From Aquisphaera giovannonii (lineage in GTDB: Bacteria > Planctomycetota > Planctomycetia > Isosphaerales > Isosphaeraceae): a DNA stretch of 64,000 nt. The notes beneath the pieces are model-generated. The model was given only the letters and a program-made list of their open reading frames with translations. It did no database searches and was not told where the DNA came from. Positions 44,469 through 52,933 of this stretch are shown here, in pieces. How positions within the stretch are numbered: the stretch's first letter is position 1; each line of letters starts with the position of its first letter. The position numbers were made by a program, and so were the translations under genes. The stretch spans positions 6,510,001-6,574,000 of the forward strand of contig NZ_CP042997.1 of the NCBI RefSeq assembly GCF_008087625.1, written 5' to 3'.

Positions 44469-44921
44469 ATGGCCATCTACGTCGACGCCGATGCGTGCCC
44501 GGTCAAGGACGAGATCTATCGCGTCGCGCGCCGCCACGCGGCGAAGGTCCTCGTCGTGTCGAATTCTTCCCTGTACGTGCCCAGGGAGGACCTGATCGAG
44601 ATGATCGTGGTGCCTGGCGGCTTCGACGCCGCCGACGACTGGATCGCCGCGCGGGCGGGCGGCGAGGACGTCGTGATCACCTCGGATATCCCGCTGGCGT
44701 CGCGGTGCCTGGCCGCCGGGGCCAGGGTCCTCGGGCCGACCGGCCGGGTGTTCTCCGAGGATTCCATCGGCGACGCGCTGGCGACCCGCGCCCTTCATGA
44801 CATGCTCCGCCAGTCGGGCGAATTCGGCGGCGGCCCCCGGCCATTCGCGAAGGTGGATCGGTCCCGATTCCTCTCCAAGCTGGACGAGACGCTCCACGCG
44901 CTCGGTCGAAGGCGGAAGTAG
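44469..44921 (+). CDS. YaiI/YqxD family protein (DUF188, PIN-like)
   Basis: A 150-residue protein that starts AIYVDADACPVKDEIYR, the hallmark of the family. GGFDAADDWIAARAG, then DVVITSDIPLASRCLAAGA and RFLSKLDETL follow. These place conserved Asp residues (YVDADACP, DAADDW, TSDIPLA) in the arrangement of PIN-like nucleases. No activity is established for the family. ATG 44469 is the start directly before the conserved block. It is probably co-transcribed with the helical gene upstream and faces a convergent gene 30 bp away. Confidence 0.88.
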   Translation: MAIYVDADACPVKDEIYRVARRHAAKVLVVSNSSLYVPREDLIEMIVVPGGFDAADDWIAARAGGEDVVITSDIPLASRCLAAGARVLGPTGRVFSEDSIGDALATRALHDMLRQSGEFGGGPRPFAKVDRSRFLSKLDETLHALGRRRK

Positions 44922-44951
44922 GCGAGGGGGATCGTGCTTCGCCCCGGCCCC

Positions 44952-46148
44952 TCAGCGGCCCGCCGGCTTCTTCCGTGCCTTCGTCCTCGCCTCCTCGACG
45001 ATCCGGGACCATTCCTCCCGCGTCATCGCCGCCTTGTGGCGATACCGGACGGGCGGGTCGATGGTCTGGTCCGTGATCCATTCCCCCTCCCGGAACGTGA
45101 CGGCGAAGAGGGAATCGGGCAGAGGCTCGTTGACCTTGACCTCCACGATGCGCGTCTCCTCCTTCTGGGCCTCGAAGGCGACGCCGTCGTCGTCCACCTC
45201 GAAGAATCGAGTCTCCTGGACGAGCGGCAGGACGCAGCCCGGGGCGACCTCCTTGTTGAGCGACAGGCGGTATTCGAAGACCGGGTCGATGAGCCGGGTC
45301 ATCCGCGCGGCGCCCAACCGCTGCAGCCGGCCCGACTCCGCCGCGGTGAACGTCGGCGCCTGCCGCTCCAGGTCCCGCTCGTCGGCGACCTGGCGGCCGG
45401 CCTCGCGGAGGAGCTCGACCAGGGACCGCTTGAATTTCCGGCTCGACGACGCCCCCGACCGGATGCCGTGCAGTCGCCCGTCGTCCACGCCGACGAACAG
45501 GGTGGTCCACGAGCCCCAGTGGCTCACGACGTGGCACGGGATGCCGTGGAAGTCCGCCTTTCCCTCGTAGGCGAAGTCCTCGGGCTTCGCCGCCATCCGC
45601 TCGATCTCGGCCCTCTCCTTCGGCCCGTGCCACCAGAATACGTGCGGGCCGCCGCGGAAGCAGGCGAAGTTCGTCCAGACCAGCCAGTACAGCCAACGGC
45701 CGGGGTCTTCGCTGATCAGCGAGCCCTCCTGGTCGGGCGCCAGGCCGGGCCAGGGGTCATAGCGGTTCTGGAGGACGAACCGCGAGCCGTCCCAGATCCG
45801 CAGGTCATCCGAGTAGCCCTCGTCCTTGACCCGGAGCCGGATCCGCTTCCGGTCGAACGCCTGCTCGACGACGGTCCGGTGCCGGGGCCGCGTGTTGGGG
45901 TCCTGCTCGGGCGGGCTCCCGGGAAACTGCTTCCGGGCCGCACGTCGCCGGTGCTCGAGCCCCTTCGGCGTGAGCTCCCAATCCTGGATGGCCCGGATCC
46001 GGAGGCTGTCCACCCTCTCGACCCAGGCCTCGCGCTCGCGGACCTGCCGCACCAGCGCGGCGGGGTCCGGCGACTCGCCCCGCGCGACGGGACACGTCGC
46101 GAGGGCCGTCGCCGCGTACGCCAGGACGGCCAAAAGCCTGTGCTGCAT
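44952..46148 (-). CDS. Exported hypothetical protein, LolA/LolB-like beta fold suspected
   Basis: A 398-residue protein with a signal peptide (LLAVLAYAATALATCPVARG). The mature part has long antiparallel strand patterns: SLRIRAIQDWELTPKG, RIRLRVKDEGYSDDLRIWD, GRLHGIRSGASS, then EAQKEETRIVEVKVNEPL and DSLFAVTFREGEW. This resembles the LolA-like half-barrels used in many planctomycete exported proteins. The C-terminus is basic (EEARTKARKKPAGR). Function unknown. It is divergent by 312 bp from the large membrane protein gene; that spacer shows no feature I can name. Confidence 0.6.
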   Translation of the reverse strand: MQHRLLAVLAYAATALATCPVARGESPDPAALVRQVREREAWVERVDSLRIRAIQDWELTPKGLEHRRRAARKQFPGSPPEQDPNTRPRHRTVVEQAFDRKRIRLRVKDEGYSDDLRIWDGSRFVLQNRYDPWPGLAPDQEGSLISEDPGRWLYWLVWTNFACFRGGPHVFWWHGPKERAEIERMAAKPEDFAYEGKADFHGIPCHVVSHWGSWTTLFVGVDDGRLHGIRSGASSSRKFKRSLVELLREAGRQVADERDLERQAPTFTAAESGRLQRLGAARMTRLIDPVFEYRLSLNKEVAPGCVLPLVQETRFFEVDDDGVAFEAQKEETRIVEVKVNEPLPDSLFAVTFREGEWITDQTIDPPVRYRHKAAMTREEWSRIVEEARTKARKKPAGR

Positions 46149-46460
46149 CGGTGATGCCCTCGGTTCACGGACAATTGTCTGGGACACTTCCATGGTAACG
46201 GCGACGGGGGCGGCGCGGGAGGGCGTCGCGAGCCCGGGACCGGGGTGGACGGCAAGGTGCCAACGCGCGGTCCTCCGCGGGCCGAGTCCCGCGCGACCCG
46301 CGGTGGGGCCGAGTCGGGACAGGGGAGGGAGGGTTGGAGTCGCATGCGGCCCTTCCGACGAAGGTCGGAGGATGCTAGACTCGGTGCGACCGGGGGCCCG
46401 GCCGATTCCGCCGGGCCGGGCCCCGTGTCGGTCCTCTCCGAGGTTCCCATCCACGTGAAG

Positions 46461-49067
46461 ATGCCCGTACGCCTCGTCCCGGCGATGGTCGCCGCGATCG
46501 TCGTGGTCGCCGCGGCGGGGGACCGCGCGGCCCTGGGCCAGCTCTCGGCGACCGACGAGGAGCGGCTCCAGATCCTCTCCGACCCGGAGGCGGCGAAGGC
46601 CAAGGCGAAGGACGAGAAGGCGAAGCCGCCGTTCGAGCTCTTCCGATCGCAGTTCGCGCCCTTCGACGTCCTGCCGTTCCTCAAGCCGTGGTCGTGGAGC
46701 ACGGTCACGCTGGAGGTCCGGGCCAACGACGTCGATTACGAGGGCGGCCTCCAGTTCCAGCCCATCGCCCTACCCGGGATGCCGCAGGAGGTGGTGTACG
46801 CCCGGGACGCCCGGCTCCCCAAGGAGCAGCGGTCCCGGCTCAACCTCCAGGTCCTGGTCCCCCACAGGGCCGGCGTGAAGCTGCCCAAGGAGCTGGCCGC
46901 GGAGCTGATCCGGCCCGGCGCGATCCGCGCGGACGACGCCTGGACGGTGCCCATGAAGCTGATCCCGCCGACGCAGATGCTCGTCGTGGTCATGAGCAAG
47001 GAGTCGTCCGGCCAGTACGCGGCCTGGAACCGCTATCCGTGCTTCGTCCCGTCCTCGGCGGACCCGGCGGACGCGATCGCGGTGGACCTGGCCCGCTATT
47101 ACCGGCTGGTCCTGCCGGAGCACGCGGACAAGCCGTTCCTCTCGCCCCATCCCCTGACCTGGGGGCCGATCAGCCACGTCATCTGGGACGGCCTGCCGCC
47201 GGATTCCGTCGCGGTCTCCCACCAGCAGGCGATGCTCGACTGGTTGCACTGGGGGGGGCAGCTCGTCCTGATCGGGGGCGCGGGGCCCGCGTTCTCGATC
47301 TTCCGGGACAGCTTCCTCCAGCCCTACCTGCCGGCGGACCCCTCGGGCGACGACGCCCTGCTGGGCGAGGCCGAGCTGAGGCCGCTCTCCGAGGCCTATC
47401 CGCCCGGGGCGACCCCGCCGCCCCCTCCCCAGGAGGGCGAAGAGCCCGCGCCCCCGCCGCCCAAGTTGGAGAAGCTCCCCGACGGCCGGCCCTACCGCCC
47501 CCCCGTGGCGATCCGCCCCCCGGCCAAGCGCCCCGTCCTGCTCAGCGGCCTGCGGCCGAGGCCGGGGGCGTCGAAGATCCCGCTGGGGCCGGGCAGCTCG
47601 CGCCTGCTCGCGGCCGAGGCCCGCGTGGGGCGGGGCCGCATCACGATGCTCGCCCTGAACCCGACCGAGCCGACGCTGGCCGCCTGGCCCGGCATCGACA
47701 CGATGATCCGTCGCGTGGTCCTCAGGCGCCCCGAGGAGCCGCTCGCCGACCGATCGGGCCTGAACCCGCAGGACCTCGCCCCCCCGCCCAGGGGCCAGCT
47801 CGATGCGGTCGACCTGAGCTGGTATCGGATCGCCAGCCGCGACCACGGCGGCCCGGTCCAGGCCGAGGCCGACCGGGTCCGAGCGGCGGAGCTCGCGAAG
47901 GCCCAGGTCGGCGGCCCGCCGAGGTCCATCTCCCGCACCCCTTCGGAGGCGGCCGAGCTCGCCGCCAGCCCCACGAACACCGAGGCCGAGGAGGCCGCGA
48001 TGGCCCGCCCCGGGGTCGCCGAGTGGCGCGACGCGGCGCCGATCCCTCGGCTCTGCCGCGACGCGCTGGAGAAGGCGTCCGGCATCACCGTCCCGGGCTC
48101 CGCGTTCGTCCTTAAGGTGATCTTCGCCTACATCCTGGCGATCGTCCCGCTCAACTGGCTGGTCTTCCGGCTGCTCCTGGGCCGGCGGGAGTGGGCCTGG
48201 GCGACGATCCCGGTGCTGGCGCTCGGCTTCGCCTTCGTCGTCGAGAGGATGGCCGCCTACGACATGGGCTACGACTCGGCCTGCGACGAGCTGGACCTCA
48301 TGGAGGTGCAGGCGGGATATCCGCGGGCGCACCTCAGCCGGTTCGCCTCGCTCTACACGACGGGACGGGCCCGGTACACCGTCGCCTACCCCGACGATCC
48401 CGCGGCGCTCGCCCTGCCGTTCAACAACCAGCGCTCGATCGGCGGCGAGGAGACGACGACGGCGGCCTTCCGCTGCTATCCCGTTCCCGCCCTGGAGGAT
48501 TACGCCGTCCAGCCGAGGAGCCTGTCCATGTACCGGGCCGAGCAGTACCTGGACCTGCCCTCGTCGTCCGGCCTGGAGGCCTCGCCGTCGGGCGGCCGGA
48601 CGCTGACCAACGGGACGGGCCTGGAGCTCCGCGACGCGGTCCTCGTGGAGGACGGTCCCGACGGGCCGATCGAGTCGTACGTGGGGACGATCGGGCCGAA
48701 CGCGACGATCGAGCTGGACGGGGGCCGCCCCCCCGCGGCGGTGCCGGAGGCGGTCGAGGGATTCGACGGGCCGGACCCCTCGCCGCTGATGGGCGTGCTC
48801 CGCAAGGCGTCGCCCGACAGGGGGCCCGAGAACGCGGGGGAGATGCGGCTCGTCGCCTGGTCGCCCGGGCCGCGCGACGGCCAGTCCTTCGAGCCGGCCC
48901 TCGACCGGCATCGCGGCACGACGATCGTCCTGGTCCACCTGCGCCGGGGCCCGCCCCCGCCCCCCGACGGCCGCCGCTACAACCTCCTGGCCGACGCGGC
49001 ACGACGGCGGGTGCCGGAGGCCCCGGCCGCCGCCACGGACCCGCCGGCGCGGCGGTCTCGGCGGTGA
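46461..49067 (+). CDS. Large membrane-anchored protein of an ABC export locus
   Basis: An 868-residue protein. It has a signal peptide (LVPAMVAAIVVVAAAGDRAALG), then a long extracytoplasmic part with a region resembling a glutamine-amidotransferase/ThuA fold (LDWLHWGGQLVLIGGAGPAF). A Pro/Glu-rich linker (about residues 315-345) follows. Two membrane helices near residues 550-600 (VIFAYILAIVPLNWLVFRLLL and WATIPVLALGFAFVVERMA) precede another beta-rich domain. The layout resembles the GldG-type/DUF4350-type proteins next to ABC exporters in gliding or surface-organelle loci. The next two genes encode an ABC ATPase and permease, supporting a joint role. Substrate unknown. Confidence 0.6.
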   Translation: MPVRLVPAMVAAIVVVAAAGDRAALGQLSATDEERLQILSDPEAAKAKAKDEKAKPPFELFRSQFAPFDVLPFLKPWSWSTVTLEVRANDVDYEGGLQFQPIALPGMPQEVVYARDARLPKEQRSRLNLQVLVPHRAGVKLPKELAAELIRPGAIRADDAWTVPMKLIPPTQMLVVVMSKESSGQYAAWNRYPCFVPSSADPADAIAVDLARYYRLVLPEHADKPFLSPHPLTWGPISHVIWDGLPPDSVAVSHQQAMLDWLHWGGQLVLIGGAGPAFSIFRDSFLQPYLPADPSGDDALLGEAELRPLSEAYPPGATPPPPPQEGEEPAPPPPKLEKLPDGRPYRPPVAIRPPAKRPVLLSGLRPRPGASKIPLGPGSSRLLAAEARVGRGRITMLALNPTEPTLAAWPGIDTMIRRVVLRRPEEPLADRSGLNPQDLAPPPRGQLDAVDLSWYRIASRDHGGPVQAEADRVRAAELAKAQVGGPPRSISRTPSEAAELAASPTNTEAEEAAMARPGVAEWRDAAPIPRLCRDALEKASGITVPGSAFVLKVIFAYILAIVPLNWLVFRLLLGRREWAWATIPVLALGFAFVVERMAAYDMGYDSACDELDLMEVQAGYPRAHLSRFASLYTTGRARYTVAYPDDPAALALPFNNQRSIGGEETTTAAFRCYPVPALEDYAVQPRSLSMYRAEQYLDLPSSSGLEASPSGGRTLTNGTGLELRDAVLVEDGPDGPIESYVGTIGPNATIELDGGRPPAAVPEAVEGFDGPDPSPLMGVLRKASPDRGPENAGEMRLVAWSPGPRDGQSFEPALDRHRGTTIVLVHLRRGPPPPPDGRRYNLLADAARRRVPEAPAAATDPPARRSRR

Positions 49068-49157
49068 GTTCCAGGCCCCGCCAGGAGGCGGCGGAGCTTG
49101 CTGCAACGGGCGTTGGCGAGGTCCCTGTACTCGAACGACGGGCGGAACGGACTCTCC

Positions 49158-49178
49158 CTCTCCCGCTCGGCGGGAGAG
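49158..49178. repeat. GC-rich hairpin in spacer
   Basis: CTCTCCCG and CGGGAGAG pair perfectly around CTCGG. The phrase ctctcccgctcggcgggagag followed by gtgggggtgagg is a common intergenic motif of GC-rich bacteria. It may attenuate transcription between the membrane protein and ABC genes. Confidence 0.35.
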
Positions 49179-49288
49179 CGGTGGGGGTGAGGTCGGAAGA
49201 AGGCTCGGATGACGAATGGCCCGATGACCCAGGTTGAACTCTCCCCCAGGACGACGGCCCGTCGCGTCGAGCCGAGAAGAGGGCTGGC

Positions 49289-50218
49289 ATGATCGAGGTG
49301 ATCCACTTCACGAAACGCTACGGGGAGTTCGTGGCGGTCGATGACCTGAGCTTCGCGATCGGCAAGGGGGAGATCTTCGGCTTCATCGGCCCCAACGGGG
49401 CGGGGAAGAGCACGACGATCCGGTTCCTGGCCACGCTGCTCCGGCCGACCTCCGGCGAGGGGCGGATCGCCGGGCACTCGGTGACCGCGGATCCGATGGC
49501 GGTCCGCCGGGTGATCGGGTTCATGCCGGATGACTTCGGCGTGTACGACGGCATGAAGGTCTGGGAGTTCCTCGACTTCTTCGCCGTGGCGTACGAGATC
49601 CCCCGGTCCGCCCGCAAGAAGATCATCGGCGAGGTGCTCGAGCTGCTGGACCTGTCTCACAAGCGGGACGACTACGTCAACGGCCTGTCGAAGGGGATGA
49701 AGCAGCGGCTCTGCCTGGCCAAGACGCTGGTGCACGACCCGCCGGTCCTGATCCTCGACGAGCCCGCCTCCGGCCTCGACCCCCGCGCGCGGCTCGAGAT
49801 GAAGGCGCTGCTCAACGAGCTCCGGCGGATGGGCAAGACGATCCTGATCTCCAGCCACATCCTCTCCGAGCTGGCCGATTTCTGCACGTCGATCGGGATC
49901 ATCGAGCGGGGCAAGCTGCTGGCCGCCGGCAGCATCCAGACGATCCAGCAGCAGATCCGGTCCCACCGCGTGATCAAGGTCGAGCTCGCGGACGACGCGA
50001 CCGACCGCGCGGCGGGGATGCTCCGCGACGACCCGTCGATCCGGATGGTGGAGTCGTTCGACCACACGGTGACGGCCGAGTTCGAGGGGCAGGACGCGGA
50101 CATGGCCCGGATCCTCGGCCGGCTCGTCAGCTCGGGGATCGCGGTCCAGTCGTTCGCCGAGGAGCCGCTGAGCCTCGAGGAGGTCTTCATGATGATCACC
50201 AAGGGCATCGTGAGCTGA
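49289..50218 (+). CDS. ABC transporter ATP-binding protein
   Basis: A 309-residue ATPase of an ABC-2 export system. Walker A is GPNGAGKST, Q-loop region FMPDDFGVYDGM, signature LSKGMKQRL (a degenerate LSGGQ), Walker B VLILDEPASGLDP, and H-loop ISSHIL. The C-terminal 80 residues (HRVIKVELADDATDRA and on) form the small regulatory domain seen in NatA/GldA-type subunits. It overlaps in operon sense with the permease gene 16 bp downstream. GldA-like assignment is inferred from neighbours. Confidence 0.93.
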   Translation: MIEVIHFTKRYGEFVAVDDLSFAIGKGEIFGFIGPNGAGKSTTIRFLATLLRPTSGEGRIAGHSVTADPMAVRRVIGFMPDDFGVYDGMKVWEFLDFFAVAYEIPRSARKKIIGEVLELLDLSHKRDDYVNGLSKGMKQRLCLAKTLVHDPPVLILDEPASGLDPRARLEMKALLNELRRMGKTILISSHILSELADFCTSIGIIERGKLLAAGSIQTIQQQIRSHRVIKVELADDATDRAAGMLRDDPSIRMVESFDHTVTAEFEGQDADMARILGRLVSSGIAVQSFAEEPLSLEEVFMMITKGIVS

Positions 50219-50234
50219 GCGAGGCAGGGGCGCC

Positions 50235-51905
50235 ATGCTGATCCGCGACAATCCCGTGCTCTCCCGCGAGCTCCTCGTCACGCTGCGCTCCCCCCGCTCG
50301 TTCGCGCTCCAGTTCCTGTACGTCGCGGCGCTGGGGGCGCTCGTGTACTTCTACTGGCCGGCCGGCGAGGGCGGCACCCGGCAGGTCGGCCCGGGCGTGG
50401 CCCGCCGGCTGTTCGACATCTTCTTCCTGGGCCAGTTCTTCCTGGTCGCGATCCTGGCCCCCACGTTCGCGGCCGGGAGCATCACGGGGGAGAAGGAGCG
50501 GAAGACCTACGAGATGCTCCTGGCCAGCCCGCTGCGGCCGGGGACGATCCTGGTGGGCAAGCTGCTCAGCTCGCTGACGTTCCTCGTGATCCTGATCCTC
50601 TCCAGCGTCCCGTTGATGATCCTCTGCTACCTGCTGGGCGGGCTCCTGCTCTCGGAGATCGCGCGGAGCTACCTCGTGCTGATCCTGGCCGCGGGGACCT
50701 TCGGCCTGCTCAGCGTGGCCTGCTCCAGCTACTTCCGCCGCACGTCCTCGGCGCTCGTCGTGAGCTACCTGGTGACGCTGCCCCTCGCGGTGGTCTGCGT
50801 CCTGATGACGCGGGCCGAGGACCCGGCGACGCGCGACTTCATCTCGATCGCCGTCCTGCCGCCGTGGTGCCTGGCGACGTGGACGGTCCTCCAGATCCTG
50901 ATCAACCGCCGCCTGCTCCGCCCGCCGGACGTGGGCAGCGAGGGCAAGGACGTCGTGGACGAGGAGGAGGAGATGAAGTACGCCATCGGCGTGGTCATCG
51001 ACCGCGACCTCTTCCCCGACAAGCTGTTCGCGCCGGCCAAGCGGGCGGACCTCATGCCCGACGGGACCAACCCCGTCCTCGACAAGGAGCTGCGGAGCGA
51101 GATCTTCAGCCAGGGGACGCTCATGCTCCGCGTGGTGATCCAGGTGAGCATGCTGCTGTCCATCCCCCTGATGGCCGCCCTGCTGTTCCTCCGGTCCGAC
51201 AAGGCGCCCTGGTATGTTGCCTACGTCCTGACGTTCAACCTCCTGGTCGGCCCGGTCTTCTCCGCCGGCAGCGTCACCCAGGAGCGGGAGCGGCAGACGC
51301 TGGCCCTGCTGCTGACGACGCTCCTCACCCCGGGGCGGATCATCTTCGCCAAGCTGATCGCCGCGCTGCGGGTCTCGACCGTGCTGACGTTCCTGCTCAC
51401 CGAGCAGCTCCTGCTCGCCTACATCATGCTGCCGGAGCTGCGCTACCGGTACTGGACTCTGATCGTCTTCTTCCTGATCATCGCCGCGACGTGCCTGACG
51501 ACGTCCACGGTCGGGCTCATGTGCTCCTCGCTCGCCCGCCGCACGGCGTCGGCGATGGTGCTGACCTACATGACCCTGATGGTCCTGTTCGTCCTGCCGA
51601 TGGGCGTGAAATGGTACCTGGAGGGCCTGACGCCCCAGCCGTTCTCGGCCGAGCGCCTCGCGTCGCTGACGGTCTCGAGCCCGTTCTCCGCCGCGCTCGG
51701 CGTGCCCATGCACGTCAGCAAGGGGGACAACTGGAACGCGCAGACGATCCAGGTCGAGCCGACCCTCTACGTGCCCATCACCGACCAGTTGCGCCTGCCG
51801 CTCTGGATGGTGTACCTGATCCTCTCGCCGCCCCTGAGCCTCGTCTTCTTCGCCGTCGCCTACCTGGCGTTCCGCTACCGGTGGTGGCGGGCCGGCGGCT
51901 CCTGA
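50235..51905 (+). CDS. ABC-2 type permease, duplicated
   Basis: A 556-residue permease with two similar halves. Each begins with an ITGEKERKTYEMLLASPLRP- or VTQERERQTLALLLTTLLTP-type motif, the coupling/elbow element of ABC-2 permeases (about residues 78 and 350). About 12 membrane helices can be traced. An acidic cytoplasmic loop (EGKDVVDEEEEMKYA) lies between the halves. Fusion of two permease copies means the transporter could work with one gene plus the ATPase dimer. Spacing of 16 bp from the ATPase gene supports an operon. Confidence 0.9.
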   Translation: MLIRDNPVLSRELLVTLRSPRSFALQFLYVAALGALVYFYWPAGEGGTRQVGPGVARRLFDIFFLGQFFLVAILAPTFAAGSITGEKERKTYEMLLASPLRPGTILVGKLLSSLTFLVILILSSVPLMILCYLLGGLLLSEIARSYLVLILAAGTFGLLSVACSSYFRRTSSALVVSYLVTLPLAVVCVLMTRAEDPATRDFISIAVLPPWCLATWTVLQILINRRLLRPPDVGSEGKDVVDEEEEMKYAIGVVIDRDLFPDKLFAPAKRADLMPDGTNPVLDKELRSEIFSQGTLMLRVVIQVSMLLSIPLMAALLFLRSDKAPWYVAYVLTFNLLVGPVFSAGSVTQERERQTLALLLTTLLTPGRIIFAKLIAALRVSTVLTFLLTEQLLLAYIMLPELRYRYWTLIVFFLIIAATCLTTSTVGLMCSSLARRTASAMVLTYMTLMVLFVLPMGVKWYLEGLTPQPFSAERLASLTVSSPFSAALGVPMHVSKGDNWNAQTIQVEPTLYVPITDQLRLPLWMVYLILSPPLSLVFFAVAYLAFRYRWWRAGGS

Positions 51906-52042
51906 CCTCGCCTCCGCGGGGCGTCCGCGGGCGGAGCCCGGAAGGGCGACGCCCCGGCCGGGGCCCGCGGGGACCGGCCCGGGCCTCGCGCCCGGAGGGC
52001 CGGCCCGTGGCGTCCACTCGTCCGCGAGGAGGGGCGCCGCGA

Positions 52043-52933
52043 TCAGCCCTCGACGTCGTCCCGGTGGTCGTGGCGGGGCGACTCGAGCGTGCCGTCGTTG
52101 AGGTACCACATCTTGTCCGGGCCCCGCACGAAGCTCCGGCTGAGGGGGATCAGGCCGAGCGTCTCGTGGCCGCCCTGGCCCGGCATCCGGATCCGGACCT
52201 TGAACTTGGCGTCGATCTCGGTCTTGCCCGCGCTCTTGTCGGCGGCCCGAAATTCGTCGAGGTGGAAGGCGAGCGGGCGGAAGAACCCGGCCCTGCCCCC
52301 GGACAGCTCGCGACGGCGCGCGTCCCAGTACCGGGCGAACTCGCCGAAGGTCGCATACCGGGGCGAGCTGCGGCCGTCCTCGCTCAGGAGGAGCCACATC
52401 CGGCGATAGTGGGGGACGCGGTGGGAGAGGGCGTTGAAGAAGTCCCTGGCCGCCTGCTCCGGGGTGACCCGGACCGGCCGCTCGAGCGTGATGAAGATCG
52501 GGTAGCAGAGCGCCAGGACGGCCAGGCCGCCGAGCAGGAAGGCGAGCACGCCCAGCCCGTACTGCCCGGCGGAGAAGGCGAAGTAGACGAGGCCGAGGAC
52601 GACGGCCAGGGCGAGGGCGATCCGCGCCAGGGTCGGGCCCCACTCCGCCCCCCGGGACCAGGCCTGCTCGACCCTCGGCGTCCGCGGGGCCTGGGCGGGC
52701 CCGGATTCCCGCCGCGTCCGTTCCGGCCGGGCCGCGGCGTGCCCCGCGCCCGGAGCCCGGGGCGCGGGGGCCGGCGACTCCGCTTCCGGGGGGATGTCCA
52801 CCAGCTTGAACTCGGCCGAGTCGCCGTCGGCGACCAGCCGCGAATCCGGGCCCCCGGCCGCAGCCCCTCCGAGCAGCCAGTCCGCCGCGGCGATCTCCAG
52901 CTCGTGTTCAGACCTGGGGGGAGGTTCGGCCAT
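52043..52933 (-). CDS. Membrane-anchored hypothetical protein
   Basis: A 296-residue protein. Residues 1-95 are Pro/Ala/Arg-rich and start EHELEIAAADWLLGG. Two adjacent membrane helices (IALALAVVLGLVYFAF and LGVLAFLLGGLAVLALCYPIF) are followed by a cytoplasmic-like part with TPEQAARDFFNALSHRVPHYR. A carboxy region follows with strands (KFKVRIRMPGQGGHETLGLI). The start overlaps the 3' end of the upstream FG-GAP gene by 26 bp, so the two are translationally linked. Family not recognised. Confidence 0.6.
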   Translation of the reverse strand: MAEPPPRSEHELEIAAADWLLGGAAAGGPDSRLVADGDSAEFKLVDIPPEAESPAPAPRAPGAGHAAARPERTRRESGPAQAPRTPRVEQAWSRGAEWGPTLARIALALAVVLGLVYFAFSAGQYGLGVLAFLLGGLAVLALCYPIFITLERPVRVTPEQAARDFFNALSHRVPHYRRMWLLLSEDGRSSPRYATFGEFARYWDARRRELSGGRAGFFRPLAFHLDEFRAADKSAGKTEIDAKFKVRIRMPGQGGHETLGLIPLSRSFVRGPDKMWYLNDGTLESPRHDHRDDVEG

